Positions 34,009 to 43,600 of a stretch of DNA of 64,000 nt are shown piece after piece. The position numbers and the translations under genes were made by a program. Location: positions 18,958,824 to 19,022,823 of the forward strand of contig NC_088801.1 in the NCBI RefSeq assembly GCF_011386835.1, read 5' to 3'. Below the pieces are notes generated by a model. That model was not told where the DNA came from. It was given only the letters and a program-made list of their open reading frames with translations, and did not search any database. The DNA comes from Chrysemys picta bellii (taxonomy: Eukaryota > Chordata > Testudines > Emydidae). The first letter of the stretch is position 1. Each line of letters begins with the position of its first letter.

Positions 34009-34903
34009 GCTACATCCTGCAGTCCATTTTCAGGTACAATTCTCATTGACTAAACAGGGGTTCTACCCATGGATCTAGAATGATAAATGGTCCTTAATTT
34101 TTAAATATATTAAATATTTTTGAATCAAATGGGCTATCAAATAAAGTTTCAAGACTTTCTATCTGATCATTTATTTCTTACACTCATATCAGACAACTTA
34201 TGGATGGATTAAACACAAATGTTTTGAAATGTTTCCCAGGCAAAACAATAATCCTCTAGCTTAATGAAAAAGAATAAACATAACCCTCCTAAACGCCTAT
34301 CAAATGTTCCCTTCCCTACCAGCTTAGCTTTTGGTTTTTGTGTTGCTAGACTGATTGCGGGGTCTTGATCTGCCCACAGTTCTTTGTTTAAAGCTTTCCA
34401 CAAGTTAATTTTCCCAGGGTCATGCCGGGTTCTTTCACTATGGTCACAGCATTTTCCTCAAAGATATTTTCTGCAATCTCTCTGGCTGGCTCTCACTTAC
34501 TCAGGCTCCTTGTTTAAATAATGTTGATGGTGGAAGCACTCTGCTGGCCTCTTCAATAGCATTTTTGAAAAACAACATCAGCTTTTCAAGCCTATCCTGC
34601 TCTCCGTACTGAAGTAAAACTCCCACTGAACCTTCTCAGTACAGTGTAAGGACCACTGAGTACAGTGACAGTTTTACAGGAGTAAGGACTACAGGATTGC
34701 ACTTAGTGGAAGTGTATTGACCTTTAAATGCTAACTGTCCAGTTCTATCAAAACAGTTAGCAAAAGATGATGTTAAAAGCTGAAACGTGTGTAATGGGCC
34801 AGATCAAAAGCCCATTGAAGTAAATGGAAAGACTCCCGCTGATTTCAGAAAGCTTTGGATGAGGTCCTACGTGTATAGCTCTATGAGACTTTTTAACATT
34901 TGT
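34009..34903. other. No recognisable gene
   Basis: AT-rich and unrecognised. Confidence 0.4.
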
Positions 34904-34905
34904 TA

Positions 34906-35280
34906 CAATAGAATCCCAGAGTTACGAACACCTTGGGAATGGAGGTGGTTTGCAACAAAATCTTATGGTTGTTCTTTCAAAAGTTTAAAACTGAACATTG
35001 ACTTAATACAGCTTTGAAACTTTACTATACCGAAGAAAAATGCTTTTAAGCATCTTAATTTACATGAAACAAGCACAGAAACAGTTTCCTTACCATGTCA
35101 ATTTTTAAAAAATCTTTCCTTTTTTTTTAGTAGTTTATGTTGAACACAGGACTGTACTGTATTTACTTTTGGGGTGGGGAGGGACTCTGCTGCCTGATTG
35201 CATACTTGCAGTTCCAAAGGAGGTATGTGGTTGACCAGTCAGTTCATAACTCTGGTGTTCATAACTCTGAGGTTCTACTG
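34906..35280. mobile_element. Tigger/pogo-like Tc1-mariner MITE (375 bp)
   Basis: The termini CAATAGAATCCCAGAGTTACGAAC and GTTCATAACTCTGAGGTTCTACTG (about 20 of 24 positions inverted) are flanked by TA on both sides (34904-34905 and 35281-35282). These are the terminal sequence type and target of Tigger/pogo elements. Non-coding. Confidence 0.75.
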
Positions 35281-35282
35281 TA

Positions 35283-35928
35283 TGAATTATTCTCAAAATA
35301 ATGTAAAGTTGTTCAATATTTATTATAAAGAAACCTGTTAATATGAAAATGTCCCTCTGCTCTTGTCACTCTGAACTTTCAAATTTCAATATAATTATCT
35401 GCAATGGGCCAAACCCTGTGCTGCCTTCAGGAGACAGGTGCGGAAATGAAAGGTGGTTTATGGGGTAAGGAATTGTGTGGAGCCAATTGCAGAGGAAAAA
35501 TGTTCCACCTCTCAGGCCCCACTTCAGGAAGGCAGTTAAGCACCTGCTTAAAGTACATATCTAAGTGCTGTCCTGAATAAGGATGTCTTGCTGAATCAGG
35601 AACCCCATGCCTAGCAAGCATCAGACATGATAAAGACCGTGGTGTTAGCTTCCCTCCCACAGCCAAAAAACAAAACTGTGCATCAGCCCACTGTGTGAGA
35701 AGAGTGGGGATTTTCTGGTTCCACCACTCATGTTGCTCTAATTTACAACAGAAAACAGAAAAATTCATGACCAGGTGTTGCTCCTCTAGGTCAAGCAAAG
35801 TCTTTCAAGAGTCTCCTAAATACGGCACTGCTTGCGCCATGCCATGTTTGTTCTTTTAAATCCGTGGAAATACCGTACAATCAAACAGACTAAATGGACT
35901 GCTGCTGTGAATACGCCGCTCAAATAAA
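35283..35928. other. No recognisable gene
   Basis: A 123-codon minus-strand reading frame at 35427-35798 has no domain-like features. Confidence 0.4.
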
Positions 35929-36125
35929 GAGACAAGGCGGGTTAGATAATATCTTTTATTGGACCAACTTCAGTTGGTGAGGGAGAGATGCTGTGGAGCC
36001 ACACAGAGCTCTTCTTTAGGTCAGCTCCCTGTTTCTCTTTCACCAACAGTGGTTGGTCCAATAAAAGATATGACCTCACCCACCTTGTCTCTAATGCCCT
36101 GGAACCAACACAGCTACACTGCAGT
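35929..36125. repeat. Foldback copy of the TTTTATTGGACCAAC repeat
   Basis: The left arm (GAGACAAGGCGGGTTAG.., ATCTTTTATTGGACCAAC) and right arm (GTTGGTCCAATAAAAGAT.., CTCACCCACCTTGTCTC) are inverted copies of about 40 bp. The right arm continues into the family's other end (GGAACCAACACAGCTACACT). Two copies are joined head to head, as in the 8472-8690 palindrome. Confidence 0.7.
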
Positions 36126-36886
36126 TCAAATAAGACAGGTGTGTCTGTTTCATGAGGGGCGTCTCCAGATGCATGCATTTGTGGTTATTTAAGCTGAATG
36201 ATTCCACAGTCAATTGAAATAACAGGTGTCCATTGCTGGAGTATTACTAACCGTTTTATGGGTTATAAATAGTATTGAACAGCTTGTGGGAGACCTGGGT
36301 TTGATTCCCAGTTGCCAATCTCTTGCTACTCAAACCAGCAGAGATTAGGAATGCTGTGCAAGCAGCTAATATATCCACTTCTCTTCCTCAGCAAGGAGGA
36401 AGGGTGGTCAAGAAGTAGCATTTTAGGTGGGGGGAACCTCAGGACTCCTGCAAAGCTGCAGATTGTCTCTGGTGGGGAAACAAATCATTATGAAGTCACT
36501 TAAATACTTTCTTGAATCATTTAAAAATCCAGAATTCTGCAATAACATTTAAAGTTGGATTTAAGAATCCCAACAGTGTCAGGGCTTCTGACTGCAACAG
36601 GCAACTCCAGTTTTTGGGAACAAAGCAACTAGTAGTGACTCCAAGTGATACTTAAGTAAAGTAAGAAGTCTATTGTTGGCTGCTCTGAGAGAGACCAGAA
36701 ACGTATGGAGACAGTAAATCCATTGAATAAGACAGTAAAATGCTGTGCAATGAGTTAAACGTAATGGGTCAAATTAATTCACGGAGGAACCATAGGCTTC
36801 AGTGGAGAAACAGCAGGAATGAATTTAGCCTGTTAAGGGTCCAATCCTGTAAATCTTTAACAAAAGTAATCCTTACGTCTGATAGG

Positions 36887-36985
36887 TTTCAGAGTAGCAG
36901 CCGTGTTAGTCTGTATCCGCAAAAAGAGCAGGAGTACTTGTGGCACCTTAGAGACTAACAAATTTATTAGAGCATAAGCTACCTC
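36887..36985 (+). repeat. CAAGTACTCC-family interspersed repeat
   Basis: Contains GTTTCAGAGTAGCAGCCGTG, TTAGTCTGTATCCGC, GGAGTACTTGTGGCACC and TTAGAGACTAACAAATTTAT. It serves as the uninterrupted reference for the Harbinger insertion site at 26045/29433. Confidence 0.75.
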
Positions 36986-37589
36986 TGAGTATTCCCACTG
37001 ACTGCAATGAGACTATTCACATAAATTGAGACTATTTGGTTCAGTAATGGTTAGCAGGATTGGGCCATCAGTTAGGGAAAGAAACTATATTGAAAACATT
37101 ACTAAACAGGAAACCACAAAAATTAGTGCACAATGAGTGATATGGTGAAATAACCTAGAGCAGGTATGCATTCTGGTTTAAATACTGAAGCTTGATTTTT
37201 CAGAGGTACTGTGTATCTATCTTTCTGATTAACTTGAATGGGAACCGTGGGTTTTCAGCACAGCTGGGGGGAAAGGGCGAAGCCTTGTGATTTGTTAGCA
37301 AATGGTGCAGAATCTTGTTAGAAATGAATAACTCATTACAAAAGCACATTCCATCATCTCAACATTGTGTTGCGTTACAAAGTTTCACAATAAAGCAGAA
37401 GTTCTCAGGTGGTAAAAAGAACAAAACAACACAACTTTATTCCTGTGAATCTGAAGATGCAAAGGTTTCCCCTCCCGCTCCACCACCCGAATTCTTGGTA
37501 AAATAGGATATGGAAGTCTGATTGCCACCAAACATCGTTTGAGAATTGGGGAAGACTTTTAGAAGTCATATTGTTCGCTGTGTTGTGGT
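36986..37589. other. No recognisable gene
   Basis: Unrecognised AT-rich sequence. Confidence 0.4.
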
Positions 37590-37727
37590 AGATGTCTTGG
37601 TCCCAGGATATTAGAGTGACAAGATAGGTGAGGTTATATCTTTTATTGGACTGACTTCTGTTGGTGAGAGAGACAAGCTTTCAAGCTACAAAGAGCTCTT
37701 TTTTAGGTCTGAGAAAGGTATTCAGAG
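37590..37727 (+). repeat. TTTTATTGGACCAAC-family interspersed repeat
   Basis: Contains GTCTTGGTCCCAGGATATTAG, GTTATATCTTTTATTGGACTG, TTGGTGAGAGAGACAAGC and AGAGCTCTTTTTTAGGTCTG (each split). Unlike the 35929 copy it is a single unit. Confidence 0.7.
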
Positions 37728-37886
37728 GGTATGTCTACACAGCAGACACCCCCCCCCCCCGCTGGCCTATGCCAGCCGACTTGGGCTTGTGGAGCTTGGG
37801 ATTGTTTCATTGCTGTGTAGACATTTGTGCTCAGGCTGAAGCCGAGGCTCCAGGACCCTCCAACCTGCAGGGGACTAGAGCTTGGG
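37728..37886. mobile_element. PIF/Harbinger-type MITE, right-truncated
   Basis: Begins GGGTATGTCTACACAGCAG, contains GCTGGCCTATGCCAGCC and an inner GCTGTGTAGACATTTG. It breaks off near 37886 into a CR1 end. Confidence 0.55.
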
Positions 37887-38036
37887 CTCTAGGGTGTGGA
37901 ATCCCTGTCGTTGGAGGCTTTTAAAAACAGGTTGGCCAAACACGTATCATGATGGTCTATGTTTACTTGGTCCTGCCTCAGTACAGCAGAATGGACTTGA
38001 CTTCTCGAGGTCCCTTCCAGTCCTACATTTCTATAA
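37887..38036 (+). mobile_element. CR1 LINE 3' end
   Basis: Runs GTGTGGAATCCCTGTCG.., GGAGGCTTTTAAAAACAGG.., then CTCGAGGTCCCTTCCAGTCC and TACATTTCTATAAG, the usual CR1 terminus. Confidence 0.75.
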
Positions 38037-38370
38037 GCTGGGTGTCACATGGGCATCTCTCCTTCTGTGATGGGCTCATGGATCCTGGTTTAAATGAGTC
38101 TGTAATGTGAAATGTTTTGTTCATGAGCCCAGATAGTTTATTGGAACACCAAAGACACTCACAGAACAACTAATGTCCTAAACATATGAGTGGTGTTACC
38201 TTGGGCTTCTCTTGGACCATTTTTCTGGTTAGTATTTACCTTCCTTTGTGTGGAGACTGGCTACCAGAGTCTAAGAAATCCTTTCTCTCTACTCACTGAG
38301 GGCCTCATTGTCCATATATGTTGTTCAGGAATGAACTTAAAGTGAGTATAGTTACATGGGTGAAAAACTA

Positions 38371-38396
38371 TGTGTGTGTGTGTGTGTGTGTGTGTA
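38371..38396. repeat. (TG)n microsatellite
   Basis: Thirteen TG units, followed by a TATA-rich stretch up to the ERV insertion point at 38428. Confidence 0.95.
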
Positions 38397-38659
38397 TCTG
38401 TATATTTTTGTGTTTGTGTATATATATTGTTGAGTCTGAACTTTTGATGAGCTTAAACTTAACCCAGACTTGATGTCTCTGTCTGAACTTTTAATCAAAG
38501 CTCTGACCTGCGAACTACTCATGACACCCCCCCTCCCCTTAAGTAGCCATCTCCCCTTATCTCTTTCTGAATGTACATTTTAACCTGTTTTATCCTGTAA
38601 AATCTTGTTTGATTATACATGACCATTATGATCTGTTAATCACTTTGTTTACTTCTGTG

Positions 38660-38667
38660 TATAAATA
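38660..38667 (+). promoter_or_regulatory. ERV LTR TATA box
   Basis: TATAAATA, 232 bp from the LTR start. Transcription would be expected to start about 25-30 bp downstream, near 38690. Confidence 0.7.
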
Positions 38668-38682
38668 TTGATGCTCACCCCT

Positions 38683-38688
38683 AATAAA
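38683..38688 (+). terminator. ERV LTR poly(A) signal
   Basis: AATAAA only about 16 bp after the TATA box. The predicted start site follows it, so the signal lies at or before the U3/R boundary and R must be short. The working copy in the 3' LTR is at 46122-46127. Confidence 0.65.
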
Positions 38689-38813
38689 CTTGCCACACTT
38701 ACTCTGAAGCCTTTCAAGCTAAGGATAGTGTGAGCCCGTTGATCAACGAATTGGTGTCTGGTCTCTGACAGATTGTGAGCCCATACCAACTCCGCACGAA
38801 CTCGGGTGCTGGA

Positions 38814-38822
38814 GAGGTGAGT
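38814..38822 (+). promoter_or_regulatory. Candidate splice donor in U5
   Basis: GAG/GTGAGT is a full match to the vertebrate donor consensus, with GT at 38817-38818. It would lie inside U5, upstream of the primer site, and could serve the spliced env mRNA. This is a prediction only. Confidence 0.45.
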
Positions 38823-38849
38823 GAGGACTTGCTTTTTTACCTAACAATT

Positions 38850-38867
38850 TGGGGGCTCGTCCGGGAT
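38850..38867 (+). other. Primer binding site, tRNA-Pro
   Basis: TGGGGGCTCGTCCGGGAT is the classical 18-nt complement of the tRNA-Pro 3' end used by murine-type gammaretroviruses. It starts 3 nt after the CA of the LTR, one more than the usual 2. Confidence 0.93.
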
Positions 38868-39020
38868 ATCCTTCTGGTGCGGTGCCTCTGTCCAGTGGTC
38901 AGACCACTCATATACGAATTGGCAGGCGCCACGGGAGATTTCTCCCAGCCAATTCAATATTGAGGGGTCGTGTACTGGACAGCAGGGTAAACGCCAGTTG
39001 GAGGGCTCCTGTCAGACACC
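38868..39020 (+). other. ERV 5' leader
   Basis: 153 bp between the primer site and the gag ATG, expected to contain the packaging signal. It is much shorter than the leader of murine-type gammaretroviruses. Confidence 0.6.
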
Positions 39021-40697
39021 ATGGGTCAAGGGACTAGCGTGCCTCTTGAGAGTCCGTTGGGGATTGTAAATAAGTTATGGAACGAAGGGAAACTCCCAGT
39101 ACAGACAGGAATGTCTAGGAGAAAGTTGTACACACTGTGTGTAAGGAATTGGACTGGGTATACCGCGGTATTGGCCGACCCGGAGATGAGGTGGCCTTCG
39201 TATGGCTCTTTCGAACAGGCTGCCTTAAGAGGAGTAAGGAGCCAGATCGAAAAAGACCATCCGGGACAGTTATGTTACTGGTTTTGTTGGGACACAGCAG
39301 CAGAGCTGTGGAAATCTTTAAAAATTATGGCAGTCAGGTATTCTCCCGAGAGTGAACCCCCTCCATGTTATTTCGATGAAGGGTGTAAACCACGGCGTGT
39401 TTTGACTCGTCAGTTGGTCCCCACTGCCCCTGCCCCTATTCCTCCGCAGGGGGACTCTCTCCAGGGCGCAGAGGGGAATCTGCAGGACTCCAGGTCGGAA
39501 TCTCTGCAGAGGGATAAGGGGGAAATGGAAGGGCACACCTCGGGAGGAATAATTACTAGGCAAATGATCAAGCAGATGCAGCAGGTTGCATACCCCTCCC
39601 CTGAGAATAGCCCAGAGGCTGCCTCTGCCAAACCTTTTGTGAGTGATAAAGGTGAAAGTAGAGTACTGCCTTTACAGGTGCACGACCAACCTTTTGTGGG
39701 CAATAATGGCCAGTTACAACATACTAATGTTGTGGAATATAAAGGATGGCTAGAATGGGACTTGAAAGAATGGGGACGGTTGTCAGGGTCCTTTGGGGAA
39801 AATCCCCGAAAGATCACAGAACTTTTAGAAAGATTGTTTTCAAGTCATAATCCTACTTATATGGATGTAGATCAGTTGTTAAGTAGAGTTTTGACCGGAG
39901 AGGAACGTAGTAGATTGTGGATGGCAGAAAGGACATGGGGGGATAGCGATGCGGTTAATATTACTTGGATGGATAGGCGGGATCAAGCTGCTGGCTGGAA
40001 TCCCCTAGACTGGAGTCAGCCAAGGCTGACTCAGCTGCGAATAGATCGAGAGCGATTGTTAGAGAGACTCAAAGAAATGGCTCGCCGCTCGCCTAATCAG
40101 GCTAAGTTCATGCAGATTCGGCAGGAATCTGATGAGCCACCCAGAAAGTTCTGGTCGAGGCTATTGGAGGGGGCCCGAATGTTCACTCAGATGGATCCTG
40201 AAAGAGAAGCAGACCACCCTACTCTTATTTCGTTTTTTGTGAATCAGTCAGTGCCCCCTGTAAGGGATTATTTCTTAAAGTTTCGCCCTGGTTGGGGAGG
40301 TGAGTCAGTCACTTCAGTGTTGGACGTAGCTGATTTTGCATGGGAAAAAGAAAGGGAAAGTAGTAAAAAGAAAGAGAAAAAGGAAGATTATAAGTTGATG
40401 GCTTTAGCTTTTCACGGCGGTGTTCGAGGCAGAGGCCGTGGCCGTGGCAGGGGATTTCAGGGTGCTCGGGGAAGAGGGTCCTGGCAACCCCAGCCACCAG
40501 GAAATTGTTTTCAGTGCGGACAGCCCGGTCACTTTAAACGTGAATGCCCCTGGGGACGCCCAGAGGGTCTGGTTGCATCCGCAGATACTTACACCAGGGA
40601 CAAATACACCCCTGCACCACCAGCTCAGCCCGTTCCCCAGGCCTGGATCAACTACGGGCAACAGCAGCAGCTGCAGCAAACTCAGCCTCCTCAATGA
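39021..40697 (+). CDS. gag: Gag polyprotein (558 aa)
   Basis: Gag forms the virus core: matrix, capsid and nucleocapsid. The ATG lies in a strong context (CACCATGG) and starts MGQG, an N-myristoylation signal for membrane targeting. Two late-budding motifs are visible: PPCY (PPxY type) at residues 114-117 and PTAP at 134-137. Residues about 240-465 fit gammaretroviral p30 capsid: WLEWDLKEWGRL near the start, LLSRVLTGEERSRLW, RRSPNQAKFMQIRQ and LLEGARMFTQMDPE. An arginine-glycine stretch (about 466-490) precedes a single zinc knuckle, C496-x2-C499-x4-H504-x4-C509. The length is typical of the group and there is no internal stop. It ends in TGA at 40695-40697, in frame with pol. It is clearly retroviral Gag, but the matrix region is not close to any named virus. 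Confidence 0.95.
   Translation: MGQGTSVPLESPLGIVNKLWNEGKLPVQTGMSRRKLYTLCVRNWTGYTAVLADPEMRWPSYGSFEQAALRGVRSQIEKDHPGQLCYWFCWDTAAELWKSLKIMAVRYSPESEPPPCYFDEGCKPRRVLTRQLVPTAPAPIPPQGDSLQGAEGNLQDSRSESLQRDKGEMEGHTSGGIITRQMIKQMQQVAYPSPENSPEAASAKPFVSDKGESRVLPLQVHDQPFVGNNGQLQHTNVVEYKGWLEWDLKEWGRLSGSFGENPRKITELLERLFSSHNPTYMDVDQLLSRVLTGEERSRLWMAERTWGDSDAVNITWMDRRDQAAGWNPLDWSQPRLTQLRIDRERLLERLKEMARRSPNQAKFMQIRQESDEPPRKFWSRLLEGARMFTQMDPEREADHPTLISFFVNQSVPPVRDYFLKFRPGWGGESVTSVLDVADFAWEKERESSKKKEKKEDYKLMALAFHGGVRGRGRGRGRGFQGARGRGSWQPQPPGNCFQCGQPGHFKRECPWGRPEGLVASADTYTRDKYTPAPPAQPVPQAWINYGQQQQLQQTQPPQ
40695..40697 (+). promoter_or_regulatory. gag-pol readthrough stop (UGA)
   Basis: The context is CAA TGA CTG, in the same frame as pol. 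UGA followed by CU is a known leaky context. A GC-rich CCCCGGGGGCG stretch starts 5 nt downstream and could form structure. Gammaretroviruses make Gag-Pol by suppressing a stop here, usually UAG. The next ATG is 48 nt on. Confidence 0.75.
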
Positions 40698-43600
40698 CTG
40701 TACCCCGGGGGCGAAGGCAAACAATGTGATGGTCTTATTTCCTTAATGTCTTTAGCTGGCTCCTTCCTCACTTTCTCCCCTCCCAGCAAAGAGCCTCGTC
40801 TAACCCTTTCAGTCCAGGGACTGTCTGTCTCCTTCCTCATTGATACTGGAGCTACTTTCTCTCTTTTAAATCATGCCCCCTCTCCCTGGCTATCCTCTGA
40901 GGTTAAAACTGCAACTGGGGTGGAGGGCAACCCACAGTCTCTGGGACTCACTTTGCCTCTAAATGTTATTTATGCTGATAAATGTTTTTCTCACCGTTTT
41001 CTTTTTTCCCCAGCTTGTCCGATCCCTTTGATGGGCCGGGATTTACTCTGTAAGCTTGAGGCTACTTTAACCTGCACTCCTGAAGGGGTAGGATTATTGA
41101 TGACAGTGTTAGGAGATTCGGCCCCAACTCAGGGTAATTGGGAAACCCCCCCCTCTCTCTCCCCTGACCTCACTGACTTGCCTTTAACCCTCTGGGGAAT
41201 TTCTGACACTGATGTTGGCCTGCTCCTTTCAGCAGAGCCAGTAAGGATTCAAGTGAAGCCCTCCTTAACCCCCCCGTCAGTCCCTCAATACCCCCTGTCG
41301 TTGGAAGCCCGGGAGGGCATCCGCCCCATTATCGAGGGATTCATTGCACAAAAGCTAGTCCGCCCTCAGCGCACTCCCTGTAACACCCCTATACTGCCTG
41401 TCAAAAAGCCTCCTAAAAAGGACGGAGACCCTATTCGTTGGCGCTTTGTACAGGATCTACGGGTTGTTAATCAGTATGTGGTCCCTCTTCATGCAGTAGT
41501 TCCTGATCCAGCTACTATCATCAGTCAAATCCCCTGGGATGCTGAGTGGTTCACTGTTATTGACTTAAAATCAGCTTTTTTCAGCATTCCTGTGCACCCA
41601 GACTCTCAGTATCTCTTTGGTTTCACCTGGGAGGGACAAAGTTATGTCTGGCAACGACTTCCTCAAGGCTACAGAGACAGCCCCACGATTTTCAGCCAAT
41701 GCCTCCGCCACGACTTGGAAGGCTTCACCAGTCCACAGGGATCCACGTTAGTCCTATACGTAGATGACATCCTATTAGGTAATCGCGAAGAAGCTGCCCT
41801 CCGCATCGATGGTAAGGCACTTTTATTATACCTACACACCAGAGGCCACAAGGTAGACCCTAACAAGATTCAGTGGGTCTCACAGAAGGTCCGATATCTG
41901 GGCTTCCTATTAACCCCAGAGGGAAGACAAATGGACCCAGTCCGCATAAAGACTATCCAAAACTGCCCTCTGCCAAACACCAAGAAACAACTTCGAGGTT
42001 TCTTAGGATTAATTGGCTTCTGTCGCCCCTGGTTACCGTCCTGCGGGGAGTTAAGCAAGCCGCTCCACCGACTCACTGCTAACCTTGCTCCTGACCCTTT
42101 GCAGTGGTCCCCGGACACAATCCAAGCCTTTCAGTTACTCAAGGACAGTGTGGCCTCCTCCATGTCTCTCCGCCCCCCCAATTACAGCAAACCCTTTCAC
42201 CTTTTTGTCCACGAGAGGGGCGGAATTGCTAGTGGCGTCCTTACCCAGCTGAGCGGGCCCCACCATTTCCCGCTTGCTTTTTACTCTCAGCAGATCGACC
42301 CTGTCGCTCAGGGAACCCCATCCTGCACCAGGACTCTGGCAGCAGCTGCCCTGCTGATCACAAAGGCAAAGAGCCTGACCCTGGGTCATTTTACCACAGT
42401 TTGGACCTCTCATGCCTTGTCAGCCCTTCTGCGTAGGGGCACAACCCAAATCTTTTCGGCCCATCGCCAGCAACAGCTAGAGGCCGAACTCTTGGAAGAC
42501 ACTAACCTAATTTTTGAAAGGTGTGGGCCCCTTAATCCAGCTACCTTGCTTCCTGACCTGCCAGTCCTCCAGGATCAGCACGACTGTGTGGAAGTAGTTT
42601 ATAGCATCTTACAGATAAGGGACAACCTGTTTGACGTGCCACTGGACAACCCTGATTGCATCCTCTTCTCGGACGGAAGCTCCTTCTATGTTGATGGCAA
42701 GCGTTTCACCGGTTATGCAGTCACCTCTGAATGGGACATTCAAGAGGCCGCCTCACTGCCAGGCAACTGGGGAGCCCAAGCCGCCGAACTCTATGCCCTG
42801 GCCCGAGCTTGCCAGTTGGCCGCTGGTAAGACCGTTACCATTTTTACTGATAGCAAGTATGCTTTTGGAGTTGTGCATTGTCACATCCACCTCTGGAAGT
42901 TTCGAGGTTTCCAGACAGCTGCCGGTAAACCCATTCAGCACCTCCCCCTCATCCACAAGCTTTTGGACGCCCTCCAAGAACCCTCGGTCCTGGCTGTAGT
43001 TCACTGCCGGGCCCATACTAAAGATGATAGCCCCGTCACCCGTGGGAATGCCCTGGCTGACGCTTCCGCCAAGACGGCTGCCGTCTTACCCTTAGCCATG
43101 CCCATGTTGGCTATTGCAGCCTCCTCCTTTACTCCACCGTACCCCGTACCAGTACCCGCTGCTGAACTACAGTCGTGGGAGAGCCTCGGAGCCACTCTGG
43201 TCAAAGGGACCTGGCTTATGCCGGATGGCCGAGCCTGCCTCCCTCGCTCCACATACCCTGTGGCAGTTCGCTGGCACCATGATAAGGGGGGTCACTACGG
43301 CACGCACGCCCTTGTGGACACCATCGCTCGCTTTTGGTATGCTCCAGGCATTCAACCCTACTGCCTGTCAATAGTGAAAGCATGCAGCACATGTCAGCGT
43401 AATGGACCTGCTCCGCCTCTTAAAAAAATTAAGGGTGGAAGACCTCCGCCTGCTGCTCCATTTCAACATCTTCAAATTGACTTTGCAGATATGCCAAAGG
43501 CTTTTGGGAAAAAGCACCTCCTTGTTTTGGTTTGCCCTCTGACTTCCTGGGTCGAAGCTTTTCCTACTGCTAATTGTACTGCTGCCACAGTGGCGAAGAT

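Larger units (their letters stand above)
38428..38846 (+). repeat. ERV 5' LTR
   Basis: Begins TGTTGAGTCTGAAC and ends CCTAACA, with an inverted TGTT/AACA at its ends. It holds a TATA box (38660-38667), an AATAAA (38683-38688) and a splice-donor consensus near its end. It is identical to the 3' LTR at 45867-46285. Confidence 0.95.

Noticed and set aside
38849..39037. Small frame in the ERV leader as an upstream gene
   Set aside because: It overlaps the primer binding site and the gag start, has no homology, and is explained by chance.
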